Below are positions 1 through 8,067 of a stretch of 64,000 nucleotides of DNA, piece by piece. The stretch comes from Faecalicoccus acidiformans. Its GTDB lineage: Bacteria > Bacillota_I > Bacilli_A > Erysipelotrichales > Erysipelotrichaceae. How positions within the stretch are numbered: the stretch's first letter is position 1; each line of letters starts with the position of its first letter. The stretch is from the NCBI RefSeq assembly GCF_014202635.1, contig NZ_JACHHD010000003.1:62001-126000 (forward strand), in the 5' to 3' direction. The notes under the pieces are model-generated. The model made no database searches, was not told the origin of the DNA, and saw nothing but the letters and a program-made list of their open reading frames with translations. Both the position numbers and the translations under genes were made by a program.

Positions 1-419
1 TCGCCCTGGTTGTAATAATCGATCAGATGCACGATGACTTCGCTATCTGTCTGAGAGACAAACGGATAGCCCTGCCGCAGCAGTTCTTCTTTGATCGCCT
101 GATAATTCTCGATGATCCCATTATGAACGATTGAGATCGTGTTGTCCGCATTCGTGTGCGGATGCGAATTAAGGTTGCTGGGAACGCCATGCGTCGCCCA
201 GCGCGTATGTCCAATGCCTGTCGTTTGCGAATGCTCTTGATTTGTCAGCAAATTTTCCAAATCTTTCAGGCGGCCTTTGGTCTTGATCGTATACAACCCG
301 TTTTTATCCACCAAAGTCACGCCCGCCGAATCGTATCCGCGGTACTCCAGCTTTTCCAAGCCCTGCATCAAAAAGGGTAAAGCTTCTTCTTTACCCGTAA
401 AACCGGTAATTCCACACAT
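1..419 (-). CDS. glmS: Glutamine-fructose-6-phosphate aminotransferase, N-terminal part (cut by window start)
   Basis: The visible 139 or so residues are the class II glutamine amidotransferase domain of GlmS, which makes glucosamine-6-phosphate from fructose-6-phosphate and glutamine, the first committed step toward peptidoglycan amino sugars. The protein starts MCGITGFTG, giving the N-terminal nucleophile Cys after Met removal, and contains the RGYDSAG and TRWATHG motifs of the family. The ATG at 419 follows a GGAGG ribosome binding site. The rest of the gene (isomerase domains) lies outside the window. The gene has its own promoter and a glmS ribozyme in the leader, so expression should fall when glucosamine-6-phosphate is plentiful. 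Confidence 0.95.
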   Translation of the reverse strand, partial: MCGITGFTGKEEALPFLMQGLEKLEYRGYDSAGVTLVDKNGLYTIKTKGRLKDLENLLTNQEHSQTTGIGHTRWATHGVPSNLNSHPHTNADNTISIVHNGIIENYQAIKEELLRQGYPFVSQTDSEVIVHLIDYYNQG

Positions 420-439
420 GATAAAAAATCCTCCACTTT

Positions 440-590
440 CTTTGTTCATGGAGGATACCGAATGGATTTGTTTCATTCTCGCGAATGGGTTTTGTCCATT
501 GTTCAGGCCGTATCCAGCCTCCAGGTCACCCGCCGAATCTTTCGAAAAACCTGGTCCTCGTCAACTGTACTAGACAGTCCTGGCGCTATG
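440..590 (-). ncRNA. glmS ribozyme-riboswitch
   Basis: On the minus strand the leader contains AGCGCCAGGACTG, then CAGTTGACGAGGAC, then TTCGGCGGGTGACCTGG, which are the P1/P2 and core elements of the glmS ribozyme. Self-cleavage is expected between A587 and G586, just before GCGCC. It is followed by P3/P4-like hairpins down to about 440 and then the GGAGG of glmS. In known members glucosamine-6-phosphate acts as cofactor for cleavage and the cut mRNA is degraded. The outer boundaries given here are approximate. Confidence 0.92.
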
Positions 591-618
591 TTCTTTCTGT
601 TTCTCCATGAATGGGTCC

Positions 619-647
619 ATTATACAGAAAGTAGCGGTGTTTGACAA
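619..647 (-). promoter_or_regulatory. Sigma-A type promoter of glmS
   Basis: On the minus strand TTGTCA (642-647) and a perfect TATAAT (619-624) are separated by exactly 17 bp. Transcription should start near 612, about 25 nt upstream of the predicted ribozyme cleavage site, so the 5' cleavage product would be short, as is usual for glmS ribozymes. Confidence 0.85.
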
Positions 648-649
648 TT

Positions 650-671
650 AAAAAGGAAGCACTAAGCTTCC
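650..671 (-). terminator. Intrinsic terminator of parB
   Basis: Minus strand GGAAGC-loop-GCTTCC followed by five T. The parB stop codon (662-664) lies in the loop of this hairpin, and the T-run directly abuts the glmS promoter. Confidence 0.75.
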
Positions 672-1531
672 TCTACCAGTCCTAACAGTTCTAATAAACG
701 ATTCAGATCATTGACATCTTCATAATGAATAGATACCGAATGATTAGATATATGGACCGAAGTCTGGAAAAATTCTTCCATCCGATTTTTCACATCCCGA
801 ACATAAAGATTTTGTTCCGGTTTGACCTCTTCCTTTTTCGACATTTTGTCTTTGACGATCTGTTCTACCTTGCGAACAGACAATCCTTGTTCGATAGCCT
901 GTTTGGCGACCTTTCGCATATCGTCTTCGTTTTTTAATCCCAACAAAGCTCGAACGTGTCCCATCGTCAGCTTCTTTTGCACTACCAGATCCTGTACATC
1001 ATCCGGCAATTTTAAAAGACGAAGAGTATTCGTAATATGTTCACGAGATTTTCCCACACGGTTTGCCAGTTGTTCCTGGGTATATTCCAAACGATGCATC
1101 AGCTGTTCATACGCCTTGGCTTCTTCAATGACATTGAGATCCTCACGCTGAATATTCTCCAACAAAGCGATCTCCATCATCTCCTGATCGCTCATTTCCA
1201 CAACAATGGCCGGGATCTCTTTTAAACCTGCGAGTTTACTGGCTCGCAGACGCCGTTCACCGGCAATCAAGTCATAGCCCTGGATACTTTTTTTCACTAA
1301 GATTGGTGTAAAAACACCATGCTGCTGAATGCTTTGACTGAGCTCCTGTAATGCCTGATCATCAAAGACCTTTCGCGGCTGATATGGATTGGGACGAATA
1401 TCCGCCACTTTGATCTTAGCCTGTTGTTGCGATTCTGTATGGACCTCTCCGTTTTGGATCTCATCCAACATCTTGGTAACATCTTGGCCAAACAGTTGAT
1501 TCAAACCTTTGCCCAGACGTTTATTTTCCAT
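662..1531 (-). CDS. parB: Chromosome partitioning protein ParB (Spo0J)
   Basis: 289-residue ParB. The N-terminus MENKRLGKGLNQLF is the short ParA-stimulating segment. The ParB/CTPase domain follows with the sequence AGERRLRASK (GERR motif), then a helix-turn-helix around QEQLANRVGKSREHITN, and a short C-terminal dimerisation domain. ParB binds parS, loads CTP, spreads as a clamp and recruits SMC. The ATG at 1531 lies 8 nt after GAGGG, whereas an in-frame GTG at 1540 overlaps that GAGGG, so 1531 is preferred. It begins 5 nt after the parA stop, so the two are co-translated. A perfect parS target is in dnaX at 37063-37078. Confidence 0.95.
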   Translation of the reverse strand: MENKRLGKGLNQLFGQDVTKMLDEIQNGEVHTESQQQAKIKVADIRPNPYQPRKVFDDQALQELSQSIQQHGVFTPILVKKSIQGYDLIAGERRLRASKLAGLKEIPAIVVEMSDQEMMEIALLENIQREDLNVIEEAKAYEQLMHRLEYTQEQLANRVGKSREHITNTLRLLKLPDDVQDLVVQKKLTMGHVRALLGLKNEDDMRKVAKQAIEQGLSVRKVEQIVKDKMSKKEEVKPEQNLYVRDVKNRMEEFFQTSVHISNHSVSIHYEDVNDLNRLLELLGLVEEA

Positions 1532-1536
1532 GAAAG

Positions 1537-2310
1537 TCACCCTCTTTCATTGCGTTTGATCAATTCTTTAGTCAGATCTCCGTAAGCTTTCGCTCCAGAG
1601 CTGGAAACATCGTATTCAAAAATCGACATTCCCCTCGATGGCGCTTCCGATAATTTGATATTTCGCGGAATACTGGTCTGATAGACTTGTTTCCCAAAAT
1701 TTTGACGAACATCTTGAGAAACTTCCACACTTAACTTCGTCCGAATATCAAACATCGTCATCAGAATTCCTTCAATTCTCAGATCCGGATTATAGAGCTG
1801 CTGCACCAGACGAATCGTCAATAATAATTGAGTCACTCCTTCCAGGGCATAGTATTCACACTGTACCGGAATCAATACACTGTCTGCTGCCGTCAAGGCA
1901 TTGGTATTCAAAATTCCTAAACTCGGCGGACAATCGATGATGATATAGTCGTACTGGTCGCGCACAGGCGCTAAAGTTTGTTTAAGAACCTGTTCTTTAC
2001 CGTTTCCGATCTTATCTAACTCCAGATCTGCCCCCGCCAGCATAATATTGGCCGGAACGATATCGATGGGCGGTTCTTGTTTATGCACGATCACATGTTC
2101 GATCGGTTCCTTTTCCAAAAGAGCATTATGAATGCTGAGCTGCCCGCGATGCGATAAAGCCGCCAAGCCCTGTGTGGCATTGCCTTGTGCATCCAGATCC
2201 ACCAGCAGTACTTTTTTTCCCATATACGCCAGCCCGCTGCTTAAATTGATCGCGGTCGTAGTTTTTCCTACACCGCCTTTTTGATTGGATATGGCAATCA
2301 CTTTTGACAT
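1537..2310 (-). CDS. parA: ParA/Soj family chromosome partitioning ATPase
   Basis: 257 residues, a full-length chromosomal ParA. The deviant Walker A motif KGGVGKTTT lies at residues 11-19, and the Walker B-like stretch DYIIIDCPPSLG with its switch residues follows in the middle. It partners ParB in origin segregation, and its ATP-bound dimer binds DNA non-specifically; in Bacillus it also modulates DnaA. It is encoded between rsmG and parB, one base after the rsmG stop, in an apparent rsmG-parA-parB operon. The usual neighbours mnmE, mnmG and noc are not present upstream. Confidence 0.95.
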   Translation of the reverse strand: MSKVIAISNQKGGVGKTTTAINLSSGLAYMGKKVLLVDLDAQGNATQGLAALSHRGQLSIHNALLEKEPIEHVIVHKQEPPIDIVPANIMLAGADLELDKIGNGKEQVLKQTLAPVRDQYDYIIIDCPPSLGILNTNALTAADSVLIPVQCEYYALEGVTQLLLTIRLVQQLYNPDLRIEGILMTMFDIRTKLSVEVSQDVRQNFGKQVYQTSIPRNIKLSEAPSRGMSIFEYDVSSSGAKAYGDLTKELIKRNERG

Positions 2311-2311
2311 A

Positions 2312-3022
2312 TTAACCCCCTAAAGGCTTCTTCTTGATCTGTCCATAGGGACGAGGATATTTTTTCGAAGTCTTTTTTTCTTTCGTAAAATACAAATTGA
2401 TATGTGCTGCCTCTTCGATCTGTACAGTTTCTTCCCGGTCAAAGCGAATCTGTAAGATCTTCAAAGCCTCTCTTGCTTCCTGAAGTTCTTCCAATCCGCT
2501 TTTTCCTTTTAAGAAGATCATTTTTCCGTTGACCTTACAAAGCGGCGCACACAGCTCCAACAAGATCGATAAACGAGCGACTGCTCGAGCGCTGATACAG
2601 TCGAAGAGCTCCCGATGTTCTTTCGCCACATCTTCCGCCCGGGCATTGATGACCCGAATTTTTTCCAACTGTAATGTATCGATCACATGTTCTAAAAAAC
2701 GGCACCGCTTCTGCAGCGGTTCGATCATCGTACAATCCCACTGTGGAAACACGATCTTTAACGGCAGACAAGGAAAACCCGCTCCGCTGCCGACATCACA
2801 AAAAGAAACAAGATGACAATCTTTGAAAGGAAGAATCGAATCTAAAAAATGTTTCGACCAAATCTCCTCCGGCTTGGTAATTGCCGTCAGATTCATCTTT
2901 TCATTCCATTCCAGAAGCAGATCCATATACTTCTGTAATTGTTCTAACTGCTGTTCGCTGACAGAGATCCCGTTTTCCTGACAAGCCAGCTGAAATGTTT
3001 TTGCGTCTATTACTTTTTCCAT
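2312..3022 (-). CDS. rsmG: 16S rRNA (guanine527-N7)-methyltransferase
   Basis: 236-residue RsmG (GidB), a SAM-dependent methyltransferase that modifies G527 of 16S rRNA; loss of the protein in other bacteria gives low-level streptomycin resistance. The SAM-binding glycine motif is DVGSGAGFPCLPLK, followed by ARAEDVA and SARAVA, all typical of the family. The C-terminal tail is lysine-rich and ends GQIKKKPLGG. First gene of the rsmG-parA-parB unit. The ATG has no Shine-Dalgarno sequence and sits 8 nt from a -10 box, so the message may start at or next to the start codon. Confidence 0.95.
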   Translation of the reverse strand: MEKVIDAKTFQLACQENGISVSEQQLEQLQKYMDLLLEWNEKMNLTAITKPEEIWSKHFLDSILPFKDCHLVSFCDVGSGAGFPCLPLKIVFPQWDCTMIEPLQKRCRFLEHVIDTLQLEKIRVINARAEDVAKEHRELFDCISARAVARLSILLELCAPLCKVNGKMIFLKGKSGLEELQEAREALKILQIRFDREETVQIEEAAHINLYFTKEKKTSKKYPRPYGQIKKKPLGG

Positions 3023-3030
3023 GTGAAGAC

Positions 3031-3039
3031 ATTATATCA
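3031..3039 (-). promoter_or_regulatory. Extended -10 promoter of rsmG
   Basis: Minus strand TGATATAAT is an extended -10 element. No convincing -35 is visible 16-18 bp upstream. Only 8 nt separate the element from the rsmG ATG, which implies a leader of about 0-2 nt. Confidence 0.6.
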
Positions 3040-3126
3040 AAGATCGTTTTTGTTTCCTAGAGACACTCTATCGCAAGTACCAACATCATTTATGTCAGTT
3101 TTAAAATTTGTTCTTTGATTTCAGCT

Positions 3127-3151
3127 AAAAAAAGCCACCCTAATGGGCGGC
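3127..3151 (-). terminator. Terminator of the teichoic-acid operon
   Basis: Minus strand GCCGCCC-ATTA-GGGTGGC followed by seven T. The 5' arm is inside the last codons of the upstream gene and its TAG stop spans the loop/3' arm border. Confidence 0.9.
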
Positions 3152-4243
3152 CTGCATCAATTGTTCAATCAATGAAACAACTCTTTGTGTATTGTGCGTA
3201 TCTGCATATGTCATATATTTTTCTTGAAAGACATTCTGTTCAGAATCCATCTTAAGGTCTTTCAGAGCCTGAATCAATTCTTTTTCCCGGCAGCAGATTG
3301 CCCCTGGAAATTCCTTTTGATAATCAATATTCAAGCCGACCGTATTTTCATATTCTTCCAGATCATCGATATAGGCAATCATCGGCTTGCGCAACAGCGA
3401 ATAATCTAAAATCACAGACGAATAATCGCTGATGAGAACATCGCTTAAAGTCATCAAGGTATAGAGATCTTCTTTTTGGCAATCCACAGCTCTTGGATGA
3501 TCGACCGATACAGATGGCAAAAGCGGATGAAACTTATAAAGGATCACGTAATCCTCTCCTAAAGAATCCAAGACACTTGAAATATCAAAGCTTGCCACTT
3601 GAAATCCTTTTACGATATTGCCGCGAAATGTCGGTGCATATAAGATGCATTTCTTATTTTGGCAAGTCGGATGTTTCCGCAAAAAGGCATCCTTCTGTTT
3701 TTCCTGCTTTTGTTTATTCATCAATTCATCGATTCGCGGCATTCCGGTCACATGAACCTGAGAAGGCAAAACTTCAAAAGCTTCGGCATAGATTTTTTTC
3801 CAATACTCAGAGCTGCAAAGAACCGCATCGTATCCTTTGATTTCATAGGAGCGTTCAATTTGATTTCCAAACTTTTTAATGGCTCCGCAAGCATGCCATA
3901 CTTGCAAGACTTTCGTGCCTTTGGGTTTATAGTTAGAAACGATGTAATTGTTGTCATTTAAGATCACGAGCTGACTCTTTTTGATTTCGATCATCTGCCG
4001 GCAAAGATTTAGAAAATAGAGAAAATCTCCCCAGAGCGTCTTTTGAATCTGCATCAAGTCATAATGGATCTGATATTTTGCTTCCTTTTTTAAAGCCTGA
4101 TCGATCAAAGCCAGATCTGCGCTCAAGTGATCCATGGTCATGCTGATAAAGGTGATGCGTTTAGGCTGCGGCCTCAGCCAAAAAGTTAAAATATCCAAGA
4201 TTCCCAATACGATTTTTAAGATCCATTTCTCCAGCTGCATCAT
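3140..4243 (-). CDS. CDP-glycerol:glycerophosphate glycerophosphotransferase family protein
   Basis: 367 residues of the CDP-glycerol glycerophosphotransferase (TagB/TagF) family, peripheral membrane enzymes that add glycerol phosphate from CDP-glycerol to a teichoic-acid linkage unit or chain. Family signs are LYAPTFRG, ILYKFHPLLP and ISDYSSVILDYSLL, the last a substrate-binding signature. Where its two neighbours have WHGTPLKRL it has VWHACGAIKKFG, so it belongs to a distinct subgroup and may do a different step (priming, or another acceptor). Its start overlaps the previous gene by ATGA. Last gene of the operon, with the terminator inside its 3' end. The exact acceptor cannot be told from sequence. 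Confidence 0.85.
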   Translation of the reverse strand: MMQLEKWILKIVLGILDILTFWLRPQPKRITFISMTMDHLSADLALIDQALKKEAKYQIHYDLMQIQKTLWGDFLYFLNLCRQMIEIKKSQLVILNDNNYIVSNYKPKGTKVLQVWHACGAIKKFGNQIERSYEIKGYDAVLCSSEYWKKIYAEAFEVLPSQVHVTGMPRIDELMNKQKQEKQKDAFLRKHPTCQNKKCILYAPTFRGNIVKGFQVASFDISSVLDSLGEDYVILYKFHPLLPSVSVDHPRAVDCQKEDLYTLMTLSDVLISDYSSVILDYSLLRKPMIAYIDDLEEYENTVGLNIDYQKEFPGAICCREKELIQALKDLKMDSEQNVFQEKYMTYADTHNTQRVVSLIEQLMQAAH

Positions 4244-5439
4244 TGTTCTCCTGCCAACAGATCCAGAACGCGTTTTGAAGCTTGTCCGTCATCCAGATTG
4301 TTGAAACGTTTTGAAAAATCATCCAGTCTGGTTCGATCATAAACGCCTGCCTTGATATCCTGACAAAGCGGTTCTTCACGGCGGTAGATCGCTCCCGGAA
4401 GGTCTTTGGTGATATCAAGATAAAAACCTCTAAGATCACTGGCATAATTTTCCAGATCATACATATAAAAATACATCGGTCTTTTTAGAATTGCATAATC
4501 AAAGAAGACACTGGAATAATCTGTGATCAGAACATCGCTGATCACATACAGTTCGTTGATTTCTGCCGTCGCCGGTATCGAATATAAAAACCCCTTTAAA
4601 GAAGGATCGTTCTGATATTTGTTGATGATCAAATAATGCGGCTTGAACAATACGATAAAGTCTTCGCCAAAGATCTTTTTCCACAAATGAAAATCCGCTT
4701 TTAGTTCAAAAGTATACCCGGCACTGACATAGGAATTATCCCGCCAAGTCGGCGCATAGAGAATGATCTTTTTATCCAGAGGAAGCTGCAGTTGTTTTTT
4801 GATGGAAAGAACCTGTTCTTTGGTCGCGTTGACGATAAAATCATTGCGCGGATACCCGGTTTCCACCAGTTTTTGCGGATCGATCCCGAAGGCATGCGGA
4901 AAGACTTCTGTACAAAAAGCATTGGGAGAGATCATATAGTTATACCGCGCCACATCGACATCATAGCTATGACACATCTGTTCATAACTCACAGCCGAGC
5001 GATAAAAAGTCGTATCTTCTGCCACATCGATATCATGGGCCAGCCGCTTCAAAGGCGTCCCATGCCACGTCTGTAAATAAACTTGCTCCGGCTTCTTGCA
5101 GATATAAAGAGGAAGCTTGCAATTAACGACCCAAAACTTCGCTTTAGATAAATGATAAAAATAAGAAAAGCTGAAATACTCTTTGATCTGGGCATTGGGA
5201 ATCGAAATTGCCTTCTTTTTATGGTGCTTGATAAACCAGATAAAACGATAACCTTGCCATCTGGGATCTTGGATCATCGCTTCATAGATGGCCCGGGGAT
5301 TATCGGAATATCCTCGCCCATGAAATGAGATAAAGATCACCAGTTTATCATCGATTGAAACAAACCGATACAACAGTTTGTATAAAAGACGGATCTCTTT
5401 TCCGGCCCATTTTTTGAGCAGTCGCAGAAAGAACATCAT
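4240..5439 (-). CDS. CDP-glycerol glycerophosphotransferase (TagB/TagF family)
   Basis: 399-residue paralogue of the C-terminal half of the next gene upstream. It shows LQTWHGTPLKRL, ILYAPTWRDNSY, VLFKPHYLIINK and ITDYSSVFFDYAILKRP, the conserved blocks of the CDP-glycerol glycerophosphotransferase family. The N-terminal region is basic and amphipathic, consistent with peripheral membrane attachment. Expected role: transfer of glycerol-3-phosphate units during wall teichoic acid assembly on the cytoplasmic face. Three such enzymes in a row suggest a primase/polymerase division of labour, or a polymer with more than one repeat linkage. Which does which is not resolved here. Confidence 0.87.
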   Translation of the reverse strand: MMFFLRLLKKWAGKEIRLLYKLLYRFVSIDDKLVIFISFHGRGYSDNPRAIYEAMIQDPRWQGYRFIWFIKHHKKKAISIPNAQIKEYFSFSYFYHLSKAKFWVVNCKLPLYICKKPEQVYLQTWHGTPLKRLAHDIDVAEDTTFYRSAVSYEQMCHSYDVDVARYNYMISPNAFCTEVFPHAFGIDPQKLVETGYPRNDFIVNATKEQVLSIKKQLQLPLDKKIILYAPTWRDNSYVSAGYTFELKADFHLWKKIFGEDFIVLFKPHYLIINKYQNDPSLKGFLYSIPATAEINELYVISDVLITDYSSVFFDYAILKRPMYFYMYDLENYASDLRGFYLDITKDLPGAIYRREEPLCQDIKAGVYDRTRLDDFSKRFNNLDDGQASKRVLDLLAGEQ

Positions 5440-5450
5440 AGCCTCCTACT

Positions 5451-7697
5451 CTATTGAAACACTTCTTTTACAATATTTTCACTGGCATGTCCGTCGTCAA
5501 AACAACAGAACCGATCATAGAATTCTTCATAGCGCTTGGCATAGCGCTTTTGGATCTGATCAATATGTAAGATCGCATCGATCACTTCTTCACTCGTATA
5601 TAATAAAGGCCCCGGCACTTCGGTATGCATATCGATATAGAATCCTCTTAACTGATTTTTATATTTTTCAATATCGTATGTATAAAACAAAATCGGCCGT
5701 TTCAAATTTGCGAAATCAAAGAAAACGCTGGAATAATCCGTAATGCAGATATCCGTAATCAAATAGATCTCCGAAATATCATCATACGAACTCAAATTAT
5801 ACGCAAATCCCTCCAGGCCCGTCGTATCGATCTTATCCGCAATATAATGATGCGTCCGCAATAAAAGAACATAGTCTTTCCCGAGCAGCGTCTTCATCTT
5901 CTGCAGATCCAAAGCCAAGGTAAACTTATACTCACCCTTGCCATAATGTTCATCATCCCGCCAAGTAGGCGCATAAAGTATCGTCTTTTTATCTTTAGGA
6001 ATCCCCAGCTTTTCTTTTAACATCTGGGCTTTCTGATCGATATTCGGTGCATAGAGGATATCATTTCTCGGATATCCATATTCCAGCATCTTGCCCTCAT
6101 ACAGAAAACAGCTGCGGAAAGTCTTCGATGAAAATGGATTGGCACTGACCAGATAATCCCATTCCTGACGTTGACGATAGAACTGTTCTTTATATTTTGG
6201 AGAGGCGCTGGTTACTTCTTCCTGGTCAAAAACCAAACGCTTTAACGGTGTTCCATGCCACGTTTCCAAGAAAACTTGCCCTTCCCGTTTGCGATACCAT
6301 AATGGCTGGCGGACATTAAAGACCAGATATTTGCTCACAGCTAAATAATAAGCATACTGAAAAGAAAAGCGCTTAACACACTTGGCCCCATAAGGAATAT
6401 CATGATTGCCGTTGATCGCCCAGACACATTCATATTTTCCTGGCGCCATCTTCTGCAAAGCTTCATAGATATATTTAGGGGAATCGGAATAATTTTTCGC
6501 CATAAATGTCTCAAACAGCACTACGTTTTCTTTGATCGGCAGTTTGAGATAACGATGATAATAAGCCAGTTTATAAAGTGTATTCTTGTTTTTTTTCTTC
6601 AAAATGGAAGCTAGTTTCCCCTTGCCAAAACGCCAGCGGATCGCTCTTTGGACCCCTTTCAGATCGCCTTCGATCAAAGGCAGAACCAGGCCCTTTGTTG
6701 ACCGGCTCAATTCATCCAATGCTTGCGGCGCACTGTCCGCAATCGTTTTTTGGATCCTCTCAAAGTAAGTCGTTCTCCATTTTTCTTCCTTTGAACGACG
6801 AATATGACGAATCATTTGTTTTGAATAATAACGAATCAGCTTGCGATCCAGGCTGTACCGAACCGGCCCGTTTTGATCCAAATAATTTCGGGCAATCTCC
6901 ACACTGCGGCAGCGTTCTTCAAACCGGTCTTCACTGTCCTCCTGATCCAGACTTGGTTCATGGATTGGATCGTTATGCTTGCGTTTCACATACCAGGCAT
7001 CCGGTGCTTCTAAAAAAGTCCGGGCTTTTTCCAAGACACGCGAAAGGAAGATCTGATCGCTGAAATAGCGAAGATCTTCTTCAAAATACAAATCATTCTC
7101 CACCAGAAACTTTGTCCGATAAAGATTGCCAAGACATGTGACTTTCTGAAATCCGCTGCGCTTGATCAATGTATGATAAAGAGCTTTGATCTGTTGGGGA
7201 TCAGACTGCGAAAAACGATCTAAAGCACTCTGGATCTTTTCCTGTCGTGCCTGTTCTTTTTCGAGCTGATCCTCTTCATCAATTTCCTCTTTCTGGATCT
7301 TTTCGATAAAATTCGCTTTGTTGTTCCAAGTGTTGCGGACCGTTCCATAGACCAGATCCTGTTCTTGCACATTTTCCATCAATTTCGAAAATGTTGATTC
7401 CAAGACATAGTCGTCACTGTCCAGAAAATAGAGATAGTTAGTTTCACAAGCACGGATTCCCGCATTGCGGCAAGCCGCTGTACCCTTCTTTTCTTCTAAT
7501 TGGATCACTTTCAAATCAAGTTCGCTAAAATCTTCAAGGACTGGTGTAATATCCACAGGAGGATGGTCCAGAATCAAAAGAACTTTAAAATTGGAATATT
7601 GTGACTCCTTTAAGGATCGCAAAGCTTCTTTCAAATAATGAGGATAATCGTGAAAAGGCAATATGACAGTAAGATCAGTCATTGTGTTTGAGCTCAT
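5451..7697 (-). CDS. Bifunctional GT2 glycosyltransferase / CDP-glycerol glycerophosphotransferase
   Basis: 748 residues with two parts. Residues about 8-230 are a GT-A family 2 glycosyltransferase: LTVILPFHDYPHYLKEALRS, then CRNAGIRAC and a YFLDSDDYV metal-binding motif. Residues about 390-748 are a CDP-glycerol glycerophosphotransferase: LETWHGTPLKRL, ILYAPTWRDDEHYG, LLRTHHYI and ITDYSSVFFDFANLKRP. Such fusions are known among teichoic-acid polymerases, and the product may both glycosylate and extend a poly(glycerol phosphate) type chain. An ATG at 7697 or at 7682 could be the start; neither has a strong ribosome binding site and both overlap the end of tagD, so coupling is likely. Confidence 0.87.
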   Translation of the reverse strand: MSSNTMTDLTVILPFHDYPHYLKEALRSLKESQYSNFKVLLILDHPPVDITPVLEDFSELDLKVIQLEEKKGTAACRNAGIRACETNYLYFLDSDDYVLESTFSKLMENVQEQDLVYGTVRNTWNNKANFIEKIQKEEIDEEDQLEKEQARQEKIQSALDRFSQSDPQQIKALYHTLIKRSGFQKVTCLGNLYRTKFLVENDLYFEEDLRYFSDQIFLSRVLEKARTFLEAPDAWYVKRKHNDPIHEPSLDQEDSEDRFEERCRSVEIARNYLDQNGPVRYSLDRKLIRYYSKQMIRHIRRSKEEKWRTTYFERIQKTIADSAPQALDELSRSTKGLVLPLIEGDLKGVQRAIRWRFGKGKLASILKKKNKNTLYKLAYYHRYLKLPIKENVVLFETFMAKNYSDSPKYIYEALQKMAPGKYECVWAINGNHDIPYGAKCVKRFSFQYAYYLAVSKYLVFNVRQPLWYRKREGQVFLETWHGTPLKRLVFDQEEVTSASPKYKEQFYRQRQEWDYLVSANPFSSKTFRSCFLYEGKMLEYGYPRNDILYAPNIDQKAQMLKEKLGIPKDKKTILYAPTWRDDEHYGKGEYKFTLALDLQKMKTLLGKDYVLLLRTHHYIADKIDTTGLEGFAYNLSSYDDISEIYLITDICITDYSSVFFDFANLKRPILFYTYDIEKYKNQLRGFYIDMHTEVPGPLLYTSEEVIDAILHIDQIQKRYAKRYEEFYDRFCCFDDGHASENIVKEVFQ

Positions 7698-8067
7698 CTT
7701 TCAACTGCGTCGTTGAAATTCCTTCCGTTCTAGGCAGATACACCACTTCACAATAATCCTTCAGAAAATCAAACTTTCCCTTCCAGTCGTCACCCATCAC
7801 AAAGACGTCAACATGATATTTTTTTACATCCTCGATCTTTTGTTCCCAACTTGTCTCCGGAATCACTTTATCCACATAACGGATGGCTTCTACGATCTGC
7901 ATACGATCAGTATCTTTGATTTGACAAACTTTTCCTTTGCCCAAGTTGAATTCGTCGCTGCTGACGGCAACGATCAAATAGTCTCCTAGCGCCTTAGCTC
8001 TTTTCAACAGATTCAAATGTCCGATATGAAAGAGATCAAAGGTTCCATAAGTGATCACGGTTTTCAT
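7675..8067 (-). CDS. tagD: Glycerol-3-phosphate cytidylyltransferase
   Basis: 130 residues, the usual TagD length. It makes CDP-glycerol from CTP and glycerol-3-phosphate, the donor used by the three transferases downstream. The nucleotidyltransferase motif GTFDLFHIGHLNLL (HxGH) is at residues 8-21, and the C-terminal signature is EGISTTQLK, matching the family's ISTT motif. Its presence shows that the polymer made by this operon contains glycerol phosphate. It overlaps the tagH stop by 4 nt (ATGA). Confidence 0.95.
   Translation of the reverse strand: MKTVITYGTFDLFHIGHLNLLKRAKALGDYLIVAVSSDEFNLGKGKVCQIKDTDRMQIVEAIRYVDKVIPETSWEQKIEDVKKYHVDVFVMGDDWKGKFDFLKDYCEVVYLPRTEGISTTQLKDELKHND

Noticed and set aside
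1532-1540. GTG start for ParB at 1540
   Set aside because: It overlaps the GAGGG that serves the ATG at 1531.
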